NCBI RefSeq assembly: GCF_005938105.1
Contig: NZ_VCPE01000003.1
Location: 461,232-525,231 of the forward strand
Direction of reading: 5' to 3'
DNA from: Brucella haematophila
GTDB lineage: Bacteria > Pseudomonadota > Alphaproteobacteria > Rhizobiales > Rhizobiaceae
Length of the DNA: 64,000 nucleotides
Both the position numbers and the translations under genes were made by a program. This document shows, in pieces, positions 9,569 to 17,799 of this stretch. Every line of letters starts with the position of its first letter. The stretch's first letter is position 1. The notes beneath the pieces are model-generated. The model saw only the letters and a program-made list of their open reading frames with translations. It was not told where the DNA came from and searched no databases.

Positions 9569-9587
9569 GTTTGTTACAGTAACAAAC
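9569..9587. promoter_or_regulatory. 19-bp palindrome GTTTGTTAC-A-GTAACAAAC, candidate operator
   Basis: A perfect inverted repeat with 9-bp arms and a single central base, lying 60 bp upstream of the outer-membrane protein start (read leftward) and 150 bp before the DUF1254 remnant. Short-spaced symmetry of this kind is typical of TetR- or GntR-class operators. A second palindrome with the same GTTAC-N-GTAAC core is 93 bp away. No regulator gene is adjacent. Confidence 0.55.
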
Positions 9588-9667
9588 GCGATATTTCTTC
9601 AGATGTACGGTGCACCTGTGTCGCTTGACGTGCGAGCTAAAGTCATTGGTATGGGGGAACTGGCATT

Positions 9668-9680
9668 CGTTACCGTAACG
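9668..9680. promoter_or_regulatory. 13-bp palindrome CGTTAC-C-GTAACG, second candidate operator
   Basis: A perfect 6-1-6 inverted repeat sharing the GTTAC-N-GTAAC core with the site at 9569-9587. It lies about 57 bp before the first start codon of the rightward cluster, so one site may serve each divergent promoter. Confidence 0.5.
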
Positions 9681-9736
9681 TGCTTCATTTTTAACCGGGT
9701 TCCGCTCAGTTTATTCAAAACTGAGGAGATTGAACC

Positions 9737-10026
9737 TTGAAACGGATATCTTCTGTCTTTCTCGCCTCATCAATGGGGTTAAGCTCTCCACCGCTGCATT
9801 GTATTCGCCAGACTACACTGACCTCGCAGCCAAGACGCATACTGCAAAGCAGAACAGTGACGGCTCCACGGACATTTACGTTGGATCGAAAAATCCGGGT
9901 GTCGATGCGAAGCGGATTGCGACAATTCCAGACAAGGGCTTTTTCACGATTTTACGCCGTTACGGGCCGACGAAAGCTTTCTTCGACAAGACCTGGAAAC
10001 CTGACCCCGTCGTGAACATCAAGTGA
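9737..10026 (+). pseudogene. Decayed DUF1254/DUF1214 protein: signal peptide joined out of frame to C-terminal tail
   Basis: From TTG 9737, behind an AGGAG Shine-Dalgarno at 9723-9727, one frame starts like a signal peptide (MKRISSVFLASSMGLSS) and then loses sense. A different frame, ending at 10026, encodes the last part of a DUF1214 domain: SDGSTDIYVGSKNPG, then GFFTILRRYGPTKAFFDKTW, matching the ends of the next two genes (ADGSTDIVFSPEQP and WFTIFRLYGPLEPWFDKSW in the first). The middle, some 390 codons, is missing. I read this as a third tandem copy reduced by an internal deletion with a frame change. The ribosome-binding site and start survive, so a short peptide may still be made. Confidence 0.7.
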
Positions 10027-10036
10027 GAACACAGCT

Positions 10037-11530
10037 ATGAGAAAGCAATTTCTGATTACCGCGGCAATCCTTTGTCTGGCGTCAAGCCAGACATTGGCCA
10101 AGGATTACAAGATGACGACGCCGATACCGGATGAGATCGTCACGCCAGATTCAGTCGATACGCGCATCGGCACGCTGAAGTTCAATGACGGTGTGCCGAC
10201 GGTGGAGACAGCGGAGAAGGTTTGGGATCAGCTTGATTTCAGTCGCGGTATTGAAGCCTTCCTCAACGGAATTCCCGGCGCCTCCATGGTGGCGATCCGT
10301 ACTGGGCTGCGTGAGGTCGGCGCTGAACACGGAACTATCGGTGTCTTTTCGACGCTGATGGATTCTAAGTCATTGTTCCTGACGGCTAACTCCGAGACGA
10401 TCTACTTTCTTAGCTGGATGGACCTCAAGGACGGACCCGTTGTGGTTGAAAGCCCGCCCGGTATTCTGGGCGTTATCAATGACTTCTGGTTCCGCTATGT
10501 GACCGATCTTGGCAATGCGGGCCCTGACAAGGGTAAGGGTGGGAAGTATCTATTCGTGCCGCCAGGCTGGAAAGGCGAGAAGCCAAAGGGCTACTTCGTG
10601 ATCCAGTCTCCAACCTTTGGCAATCTTCTGTTTGGGCGCGCTTTCATGAACGACGGCGATCCAGCGCCGGGCGTGGCCAGTCTCAAGGCCAAGCTGCGGA
10701 CCTATCCTTGGGCAAAGCGCACCACCCCTCCAGAAACGAAGTTCATCGATCTGTCGGGTCGGGCCATGAACACTGTCCATGCCAATAATTTCAAGTTCTT
10801 CGAGGAGGTCAACCAGATCATTCAGGAAGAACCGGCGGGCGTGTATGGACCTGATATGACGGGCATCTTCGCTGCCATCGGCATGGAAAAGGGGAAGCCA
10901 TTCGCCCCTGATGCGAGACTGAAGAAGATTCTTGAGGATTCAGTCGCGGTCGGCAATGCGGCAGCCCGAAACATAGATTTTCGTCCGCGCGATCCAGCGG
11001 TGATGATCTATCCCGATCGCAAATGGACAACACCTTTCATCGGTGGCAGTTATGAGTGGATGACCAAAAGCGGGGCACGAAACTTCGATGCGCGCACGCT
11101 GTTCTACTATGCTGCAACGATCAATACGCCTGCCATGGCAGTGGCCATGCCGGGAATAGGTTCCCAATATGCGGCGACAAACTTCGACAAGGATGGAAAT
11201 CCTTTTGATGGCGGCAAAACCTATCGCCTGCACGTTCCGGCAAATGTGCCGGTCAAGGATTTCTGGTCAGTCGTCGTTTACGATACTCAGACACGCTCCA
11301 TGCTGCAGACAGACCAGCAGTTTCCAAGCCTGTCCAGCGAGAAGAACCTAAAGAAGAACGCTGATGGTTCCACCGACATCGTCTTCTCGCCTGAACAGCC
11401 AACCGACACATCCAATTGGATTCAAACGATCCCCGGCAAATCCTGGTTCACGATTTTCCGTCTTTATGGCCCGCTGGAGCCATGGTTCGACAAGTCGTGG
11501 AAACTTGAGGATTTCGCCGAAGTGAAGTGA
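10037..11530 (+). CDS. Exported DUF1254/DUF1214 protein, copy 1
   Basis: A 497-residue periplasmic protein with a signal peptide (residues 1-21, cleaved near TLA|KDY). The N-terminal DUF1254 domain carries the NSETIYFLSWMDLKDGPVVV pattern and a LGVINDFWFRYVTDLG segment; the C-terminal DUF1214 domain ends with GGKTYRLHVP, WSVVVYDTQTRSML and IPGKSWFTIFRLYGP. The family is widespread in Proteobacteria, usually as tandem copies, but the biochemical role is not settled. It starts 10 bp after the decayed copy and is followed after 31 bp by a second intact paralogue, so the three probably share one transcript from the palindrome-bearing region. Family assignment is firm; function is unknown. Confidence 0.85.
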   Translation: MRKQFLITAAILCLASSQTLAKDYKMTTPIPDEIVTPDSVDTRIGTLKFNDGVPTVETAEKVWDQLDFSRGIEAFLNGIPGASMVAIRTGLREVGAEHGTIGVFSTLMDSKSLFLTANSETIYFLSWMDLKDGPVVVESPPGILGVINDFWFRYVTDLGNAGPDKGKGGKYLFVPPGWKGEKPKGYFVIQSPTFGNLLFGRAFMNDGDPAPGVASLKAKLRTYPWAKRTTPPETKFIDLSGRAMNTVHANNFKFFEEVNQIIQEEPAGVYGPDMTGIFAAIGMEKGKPFAPDARLKKILEDSVAVGNAAARNIDFRPRDPAVMIYPDRKWTTPFIGGSYEWMTKSGARNFDARTLFYYAATINTPAMAVAMPGIGSQYAATNFDKDGNPFDGGKTYRLHVPANVPVKDFWSVVVYDTQTRSMLQTDQQFPSLSSEKNLKKNADGSTDIVFSPEQPTDTSNWIQTIPGKSWFTIFRLYGPLEPWFDKSWKLEDFAEVK

Positions 11531-11561
11531 ACCTGAATTGTATCGAAACCTGGAGAAGAAG

Positions 11562-13001
11562 ATGAAGAACCGCATCGTTGTCGCGGCCTTTCTGGCTGCA
11601 TCGCTTTCATCCGTCGCCTTCGCGCAGGATGCAACGACATACAAGTTCGAGAACGGATATCCCACCGCTGCAACGACCAAGAGTGCGCAGGATGACGCCG
11701 GTTTGCAGCGGGCAGTGGTGGCCTATCGCTTCTGGTATCCGACCGTTTCGGTCGAGGGCATCTTCAACGGCAATCGCGCTGCCGGGATCGAGGACAACGC
11801 CGCCTATGGAGGCGCTGCTGCGGGGCCGCGTCAGGTCGGCTTTACACTCAACTCCGATACGCCATATGGCTCGGCGACACTCGACGTGTCCAAGGGGCCG
11901 ATGGTGGTGGAGTTGCCAGCCGGGGCTTACATTGGTCTCGTCAACGATCACAATCAAAGCTGGGTGCTTGATATGGGTATACCGGGACCCGATGCGGGCA
12001 AAGGTGGCAAGCATCTGATCGTCGGGCCGGATTATAAGGGCAAGATTCCGAAAGGATATTTCGTCGGCAAGACACAAACCTACAAAAATCTGCTTGCCGT
12101 AAGGGCGCTACCTGTTGGAGGCGATCAAGACAAAGCCCTCAAGGCTCTGGAAGCAATCAAGATTTATCCTTTAGCCAATCCGAAGCAGCGACTCAAATTT
12201 GTTGATACGACCAATATGGACTTGGATAGCACTTCTCTCAAATGGGAGGACAATATCCAGTTTTGGCAGAAGCTGAATGACATTATCCAACAAGAGCCGA
12301 TTGTCGCGAAGTTCGAACCCATGTACGGCCTGCTTCAGGCAATTGGTATTGAAAAGGGCAAGGCGTTCAAACCGGACGACCGAATGAAGGAAATTCTGGA
12401 GAAGGCCGCCCGCCAGGGCCGGGATCAGATGCTGGTTTCAGCTTTCGACACAGCGCGCACTGACAAGCTTGCCTGGCCCGACCGCAAATGGGAATGGGTC
12501 GGCCTTGTTCCTGGAAGCGCCCAGTTTGAAACGCCAGCAGGGATCGATTTGGAAGCGCGCGACCGTTGGTTTGCCCAAGCTATTGTAACGTCTCCCGCCA
12601 TGTTCCGCCGTTCGCCCGGCGCAGGGTCGCTCTATTGGCTTGGCGCTCGCGACGGCACCGGGGCCTGGCTCGATGGCGGTAAAACCTACAAGCTTTCGAT
12701 CCCACAGCCGGTACCCGGTAAGCTCTTCTGGTCTGTGACAGCCTATGATGCGCAGACCCGTTCGGAAGTGCAGACCGATCAGAGCAAGGCGGCTCTCCGG
12801 TCGCTCTTTGAATTGAAAGATGCAAGCAAGAGCGAACCAACCGAACTATATTTTGGACCGACCGCACCTGCCGGTCAGGAAGGTCGCTGGATCAAGACAG
12901 TCCCCGGTCGTGGCTGGTTCGCCTATATCCGCATCTATGGACCAGACAAGCCCGCTTTCGATGGAAGTTGGAAACCTGCCGACTTCGAGGAAGTGAAGTA
13001 G
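11562..13001 (+). CDS. Exported DUF1254/DUF1214 protein, copy 2
   Basis: A 479-residue paralogue of the preceding gene. The signal peptide spans residues 1-21 (VAFA|QDA). Shared landmarks are the LNSDTPYGSATLDVSKGPMV segment, GLVNDHNQSWVLDMGIPGPD, and the DUF1214 tail GGKTYKLSIPQPVPGKLFWS and VPGRGWFAYIRIYGPDKPAFD. The two intact copies have diverged a good deal, so this is an old duplication. A TTG at 11538 opens the frame earlier, but ATG 11562 has GGAGAAGAAG just upstream and starts the signal peptide correctly. Function is unknown; co-location with a MetA-like outer-membrane protein hints at handling of a small hydrophobic compound, which is inference only. Confidence 0.85.
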   Translation: MKNRIVVAAFLAASLSSVAFAQDATTYKFENGYPTAATTKSAQDDAGLQRAVVAYRFWYPTVSVEGIFNGNRAAGIEDNAAYGGAAAGPRQVGFTLNSDTPYGSATLDVSKGPMVVELPAGAYIGLVNDHNQSWVLDMGIPGPDAGKGGKHLIVGPDYKGKIPKGYFVGKTQTYKNLLAVRALPVGGDQDKALKALEAIKIYPLANPKQRLKFVDTTNMDLDSTSLKWEDNIQFWQKLNDIIQQEPIVAKFEPMYGLLQAIGIEKGKAFKPDDRMKEILEKAARQGRDQMLVSAFDTARTDKLAWPDRKWEWVGLVPGSAQFETPAGIDLEARDRWFAQAIVTSPAMFRRSPGAGSLYWLGARDGTGAWLDGGKTYKLSIPQPVPGKLFWSVTAYDAQTRSEVQTDQSKAALRSLFELKDASKSEPTELYFGPTAPAGQEGRWIKTVPGRGWFAYIRIYGPDKPAFDGSWKPADFEEVK

Positions 13002-13215
13002 GGCTTGGAAGGTAATTTTGTGTTTGCAGGAACTGGCGCCGGAGCCTTTTCGTGTCCCCGGTGCTAACATACGAATGCGTTTGTTCTCTTTGTCGGTGGG
13101 CGGGTTGCAAAGCCAAATTCCCGCGTGATTTCTGCGGCGTGATGACATCCACCGAATGTCGGAGCGGACCCGAATTAGGTTGCGGCCGAACCGAACAGTC
13201 GGGTAAAGAAGCGAC

Positions 13216-13710
13216 ATGACTGTTAGAGAGATTATCAAATATCCAGACACGCGTTTGCGAGCGCTTGCCGACCCTGTCGCGACCTTCGGCGATGATCTGC
13301 GTGTTCTTGCGCGCGATTTGCTGGATACGATGCGCGCCGCACCGGGGATCGGTATCACTGCGCCTCATATTGGCGTATCGGCACGGGTGGTTGTGCTGCA
13401 ACTTTCCGGCAATGGCAGCGAGAAGACCTATATTAATCCCGAGATCGTTTGGGCGTCCGACGAGAAAATCGTTCATGACGAAGGAAGCGTATCCATGCCC
13501 GGTATTGTCGAGAAGGTCGAAAGGCATGCTCGCATCCGAATTCGCTATCAGGATATTGACGGCAATGAGCAGACCGAAGAATCCGATGGTTTGCTTGCGG
13601 TGTGCCATCAGCATGAAATTGATCAGCTTAACGGCATCTTCTGGCTTCAGCGCTTGTCGAAACTTAAGCGTGACAGGTTGATCAAGCGCTACCAGAAAGT
13701 TCTCAGGTAA
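13216..13710 (+). CDS. Peptide deformylase-like protein lacking catalytic metal ligands
   Basis: A 164-residue protein with the full peptide deformylase fold (N-terminal IIKYPDTRLRALADPV, then the three motifs). Active enzymes use Gln in GxGLAAPQ, Cys in EGCLS and two His in QHExDHL to bind a metal and deformylate new proteins. Here motif 1 reads GIGITAPH (His51), motif 2 EGSVSMP (Ser91 for the Cys ligand) and motif 3 QHEIDQL (His133 and Glu134 kept, Gln137 for the second His ligand). Two of three metal ligands are gone, so ordinary deformylase activity is unlikely. The frame is intact, with a weak AAAGAAG before the ATG, which argues for a kept non-deformylase role. A functional def would be expected elsewhere in the genome. 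Confidence 0.85.
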   Translation: MTVREIIKYPDTRLRALADPVATFGDDLRVLARDLLDTMRAAPGIGITAPHIGVSARVVVLQLSGNGSEKTYINPEIVWASDEKIVHDEGSVSMPGIVEKVERHARIRIRYQDIDGNEQTEESDGLLAVCHQHEIDQLNGIFWLQRLSKLKRDRLIKRYQKVLR

Positions 13711-13759
13711 GCGGTTTGGGGGGGCGAGGCGGATTTCTTTCCCTTGTATGGAAATGAAA

Positions 13760-15433
13760 CTAACCTCCCAGTGTCGAAGCAATGCCCACAATCACTGGTC
13801 CCATAAGAGGCAAGAGCACATTTGAGATGGCATAGGTAACTGTGTACCCGATCACAGGTGTGGAGTTTCCCGCTTGTGATACGAGTGCGCTAATCGTTGG
13901 CGTACTGCAATGCTGCCCGGCGATTGCACCAAGAAGGATTGGCGTATCGATATTCATCAATTTTGAGCCAACGAAAAGCGACACCAACGCAGGCACGAAC
14001 GAAACTACCAGACCCAGCAGTGGGAGGATAAGTCCGTATTCGAGAATGAGCGCGATTGCATCGGGTCCGGCACTCAGTCCAATGGCGGCTATAAAAACGG
14101 CCAGTCCAAAATCTTTCGCAAACTCCGCAGCCGGAACCGGGAATCCGCCGCGTGCTGGATTTCTCATGTTGAGCCAACCAAAAGCAAGGCCGGCAATCAA
14201 CGCGCCGCCGCCAGATCCCAACGATAGCTCCCAACCTCGGATACTGAGCGAGAATTGGCCCAAAAGAAGGCCGACGACGATACCGAGGCCGAGAAATACA
14301 AAGTCAGTACTGCCGACTTTTGGCAGCGGCTTGCCCAAAGTTTCAACAGCTCGGGAGACCGGTTTGTCCTGCCCGTAAAGTGTCAAGACGTCGCCTTCAT
14401 GGAGAACTGTACCCGGCAATGCCGGAACAGTCTGACCCAAACGTCGCACGTTAGAAATGAACACTCCGCGTTTTAGATCGGGCGAAGCTGACTGTCGCAA
14501 TTGACGGATCTGACGCCCGAAAGCTTCTTTTCGAATGAGAACGACTTCCCGGGTAACAAGCGCCAGGCTGGTTCCATCAGGTACAGGTACTTCCTCTCCG
14601 AAGAAATCCTGAACTGCTATCACCGCGTTACGGCGGCCATGCACAATGACAATGTCATCTGGATTCAACAGGAAACTGGGATCTGTTTGAAGAATTTTCC
14701 TATGTCGTCGAACACGTTCAATCGTGACTGCCCAGTTCCAATCTTTCTCCAGGTCGCCAACAGTCTGCCCAGCAAGCGAACCTGCCCTGAAAGCCCGGGC
14801 AACAAACATGGGCAAGCCCTCAACCTGATCCTCGTCATCGTCCTCAGAACCAAGTCTGCGGGCGAGCGCCTGCGCTTCGGTCTTGAGGTCGACTTTCAAA
14901 AGCATCGGCGCAAGCTGGGTGGTAAACACTACAATTCCGATGAGGCCGAACAGATAGGTAAGACTATAGGCCGTAGCGACGTTGGCCTGTAATTGTTCGA
15001 TTTGTTCCGGCGAGATCACCAGATGTGAGATTGCTTGTGACGCTGTTCCGATGACAGCAGATTCCGTTGCAGATCCAGCAAATAGACCAGTGGCTGTTCC
15101 GATATCGAGCTTGAATAGAATGATAGCCGTCGCAACCAGAATGGTGACACATACAACCTCGATTAGGGAAAATATTCCATAACGCCATCCGCCTCTGATA
15201 TTGGCAAAGAACTGCGGCCCTGCTGTAAACCCCAACGCGTAAATAAAGAGGGTGAATGCGCTGTCTTTCAGGTCTGCTGACATGCGAACGCCGAGCTGCC
15301 CTATGGTCAGTGCCACCAACAATGTTCCGCAAACCCCACCCAATCGAACGGGGCCGATGCGCAGTTTGCCAATGAGGTAACCAATCGCGAGTGAGACAAA
15401 GAGCGCGACGACAGGGTCTTTCAGAAAATACAT
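13760..15433 (-). CDS. AspT/YidE-type aspartate:alanine exchanger family transporter
   Basis: A 557-residue inner-membrane carrier of the aspartate:alanine exchanger family. Its two hydrophobic halves (about 1-185 and 370-557) each contain a family motif region: GSATESAVIGTAS in the first, GQHCSTPTISAL in the second. Between them lie two cytosolic TrkA-C-like domains (about 205-285 and 290-370; PDDIVIVHGRR and EGDVLTLYGQD), the typical arrangement. AspT itself swaps aspartate for alanine, but most members have unknown substrates. The start MYFLKDPVVALF is right for the family. It converges on the deformylase-like gene and is divergent, across about 420 bp, from the molybdenum hydroxylase operon. 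No linked decarboxylase is visible. Confidence 0.85.
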   Translation of the reverse strand: MYFLKDPVVALFVSLAIGYLIGKLRIGPVRLGGVCGTLLVALTIGQLGVRMSADLKDSAFTLFIYALGFTAGPQFFANIRGGWRYGIFSLIEVVCVTILVATAIILFKLDIGTATGLFAGSATESAVIGTASQAISHLVISPEQIEQLQANVATAYSLTYLFGLIGIVVFTTQLAPMLLKVDLKTEAQALARRLGSEDDDEDQVEGLPMFVARAFRAGSLAGQTVGDLEKDWNWAVTIERVRRHRKILQTDPSFLLNPDDIVIVHGRRNAVIAVQDFFGEEVPVPDGTSLALVTREVVLIRKEAFGRQIRQLRQSASPDLKRGVFISNVRRLGQTVPALPGTVLHEGDVLTLYGQDKPVSRAVETLGKPLPKVGSTDFVFLGLGIVVGLLLGQFSLSIRGWELSLGSGGGALIAGLAFGWLNMRNPARGGFPVPAAEFAKDFGLAVFIAAIGLSAGPDAIALILEYGLILPLLGLVVSFVPALVSLFVGSKLMNIDTPILLGAIAGQHCSTPTISALVSQAGNSTPVIGYTVTYAISNVLLPLMGPVIVGIASTLGG

Positions 15434-15855
15434 CGCTAATCCCTATCTTGTCGCATCTATATTCTATACGTGATGCATATCTAATATAATATTGATGTTT
15501 TTCTATCTGTCCAGATTCAGAAAAGAATTTTATTAGAAATTCTTCATCTTGTTACTTGGTGGCGGGGAGCGCCATTATGGGCGCCTTTCAAGCTTGGCGA
15601 GCGATTGAATATGCTGAGCTGCATCCGACACATTCACTGCGCGGGCTGGCTTTTCCGTATTATTGGCAGTAGTTCGAAATTGTTATTTCTCTATTGAATA
15701 AATATCCAATCGAATTTATTTTCGTGAATCATCGAGATGAATTCCTATAATATTTAAAGGAATAGTATTATATTTAACTAAATTAGAAATGACAAATACA
15801 ATATTGAGATTTTGCTTAATAATGCCCCGTAGGATGATCATCAACAGGTTCTGGG
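15434..15855. other. AT-rich divergent intergenic region, no gene
   Basis: About 420 bp, much richer in A and T than its flanks, between the divergent AspT-like gene and the hydroxylase operon. I see no coding frame. It contains a loose inverted repeat (ATTCCT...AGGAAT near 15740-15765) and a perfect GATGATCATC palindrome at 15833-15842, just before the hydroxylase start. It presumably holds promoters for both directions. Confidence 0.5.
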
Positions 15856-16401
15856 ATGAGTATGGAGAAACGACCACTTACCCTTACGGTCAATGGCGTC
15901 ACGGTCGGACCGATGGATGTCCCGCTCGGTATGCCAATGGTCGATTTTCTACATGAATATCTCGATTTGACGGGGACGCATTTCGGTTGTGGTCAAGGCA
16001 TTTGTCATGCTTGTACCGTGATCGAGGTGAAGCCTGACGGTACCAAAACTGAAAGCCGCACATGCATCTATGACGCGCACTTCTTTGACGGCAAATCGAT
16101 CCTTACGATTGAGGGGCATGGAGAGCGAGACGCTACTGGTAATGTTCGCGTTTTGACGTCGATTCAGCAGGCATTTATCGACCATTTTTCTTTTCAGTGC
16201 GGCTATTGCACGCCCGGTTTTGTTGCCGGCGCAACCGTTTTTATCGAGCAGCTTAAACGGCAACCAGTGAAGCGTGCTAATCTGGAGGCGGCGATTGAAG
16301 ATGCGCTTGATGTCCATATTTGCCGCTGCACCGGCTACGTTCGTTACTATGAGGCGATCCGCGATGTTGCTCTGGCGACGCCCGGCTGTGTCGTCGGTTG
16401 A
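15856..16401 (+). CDS. [2Fe-2S] subunit of a molybdenum hydroxylase (xanthine dehydrogenase family)
   Basis: A 181-residue iron-sulphur subunit. The N-terminal ferredoxin-like domain has C45, C50, C53 and C70 (GCGQGICHACTV...RTC); the C-terminal helical domain has C115-x2-C118 (QCGYCTPGF) and C156-x-C158 (ICRCTGY), the two-cluster pattern of the small subunits of isoquinoline 1-oxidoreductase, nicotinate hydroxylase and membrane aldehyde dehydrogenases. It passes electrons from the molybdenum centre to the partner cytochrome. First gene of a four-gene operon (small subunit, cytochrome c, large subunit, XdhC). No Tat signal of its own is seen, so it may be exported together with the large subunit. 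Substrate unknown. Confidence 0.92.
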   Translation: MSMEKRPLTLTVNGVTVGPMDVPLGMPMVDFLHEYLDLTGTHFGCGQGICHACTVIEVKPDGTKTESRTCIYDAHFFDGKSILTIEGHGERDATGNVRVLTSIQQAFIDHFSFQCGYCTPGFVAGATVFIEQLKRQPVKRANLEAAIEDALDVHICRCTGYVRYYEAIRDVALATPGCVVG

Positions 16402-16422
16402 TCGGGGCGGAGTGGCGGGGGC

Positions 16423-17733
16423 ATGAAACATAAGCGTCTTTATTACATTGCTTTAGCCGCCCTGCTGATTGTCGGTGCGGGGGGGTTTTCCGTCTTTCTT
16501 GGAGTGTTTCGAGCTTCATCCCTCACTCCCGATGTGAAAACGCCACTGTCTGCCGAACAACTGCATGCGCTTGTTCCTAGAGGACAGGAATTGGCGCGAG
16601 CTGCCGATTGCTTCGGCTGCCATTCCTTGCCTGAGGGGCCTATGGCTGCAGGTGGCGTCGCAATTTCAACCCCATTCGGCACACTTCATTCGACCAACAT
16701 TACGCCAGATCCCACCTACGGTATCGGCAAGTACAGCCGGGCGGATTTCCATCGTGTGATGAAGTATGGCATCGCACCGGGGCATCGCAATCTTTATCCA
16801 GCCATGCCGTTCCTGTTCACCCAGGTGACAACGCCGGATGATATCGACGCGCTCTATGCCTATCTGATGACGATACCGCCGATTGCTATTGCCAATAAGC
16901 GTAATAGCGCCATCTTTCGTCTGCCTGTCCGTCCTTTCGTAAATTTCTGGGCACTTTTCAATTTTCCAAAACGCGAAGCGCCGTACAATGACCAGCGCTC
17001 CGCCGACTGGAACCGAGGCGCTTATCTGGTTGAGGGGCTGGCTCATTGCGGAGGATGTCACACGCCGCTCAATCTCATGATGGCACCCGACTTTGCGCGC
17101 AATTTGCAAGGCGGCATATTGGAAGGCATGGTTGCGCCTGACATTACCCAGCCGATGCTGACACGACAGGGCTTCGATATCCGCGCCTTGAGCCAATATT
17201 TGAAGACCGGTATCGCCCCTCAGGGGACATCCTTCGCTGATATGAATACGGTGACCCATTTCTCCACCAATGTCATGGCGGATGACGATATTCGCGCCAT
17301 TGCCACTTACCTTCTGACGGACAAAGACGGAAATATCCCGGCCGCAAAGTCGGCGCCCGAAGCTCTGCCGCAGGCGCTTCAGGCTGCGCCCGGCAGCGAA
17401 ATGGACAAAGGGCGAATGTCCTATATTTCGGCCTGTGCGGGCTGTCACGGCCTGAAAGGCGAAGGCATACCCAATGTCGCGCCTGCCATGAAAGGCAACG
17501 GTATCGTGGCACTGGATCGGCCAAACGCGCTGATCAATACTATCTTGAACGGCATCGCCACCCAGACATTCACGGACCGACAGCGCATGTACGCCATGCC
17601 GTCTTTTGCCGATACGATGGACGAGAGCGAGATCGCGGCCCTTGTCAGCTGGATGCGCGCGCAATGGGGCGGACAAGGCGGGCATCCGGTTACCGGTGGG
17701 GAAGTCAAAGCATTCCGACGCTCCGTTCGATAA
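16423..17733 (+). CDS. Tri-haem cytochrome c subunit of the molybdenum hydroxylase
   Basis: A 436-residue membrane-anchored cytochrome. An N-terminal hydrophobic segment (about 8-28, YYIALAALLIVGAGGFSVFL) acts as an uncleaved anchor or signal. Three haem sites follow: CFGCH (63-67), CGGCH (209-213) and CAGCH (338-342). Methionines that could be axial ligands follow each (for example AMPF near 127 and YAMPSF near the end). It resembles the cytochrome subunits of membrane-bound alcohol and aldehyde dehydrogenases, which hand electrons to ubiquinone. It lies 21 bp after the iron-sulphur gene and 66 bp before the large subunit, implying that this hydroxylase uses the respiratory chain rather than NAD+. 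Confidence 0.92.
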   Translation: MKHKRLYYIALAALLIVGAGGFSVFLGVFRASSLTPDVKTPLSAEQLHALVPRGQELARAADCFGCHSLPEGPMAAGGVAISTPFGTLHSTNITPDPTYGIGKYSRADFHRVMKYGIAPGHRNLYPAMPFLFTQVTTPDDIDALYAYLMTIPPIAIANKRNSAIFRLPVRPFVNFWALFNFPKREAPYNDQRSADWNRGAYLVEGLAHCGGCHTPLNLMMAPDFARNLQGGILEGMVAPDITQPMLTRQGFDIRALSQYLKTGIAPQGTSFADMNTVTHFSTNVMADDDIRAIATYLLTDKDGNIPAAKSAPEALPQALQAAPGSEMDKGRMSYISACAGCHGLKGEGIPNVAPAMKGNGIVALDRPNALINTILNGIATQTFTDRQRMYAMPSFADTMDESEIAALVSWMRAQWGGQGGHPVTGGEVKAFRRSVR

Positions 17734-17799
17734 TGTGTGGAACTGATTTGACCGTATCGCGGATGGTATCCCGCCACGGTTGATTAAGGAGATAGATAC

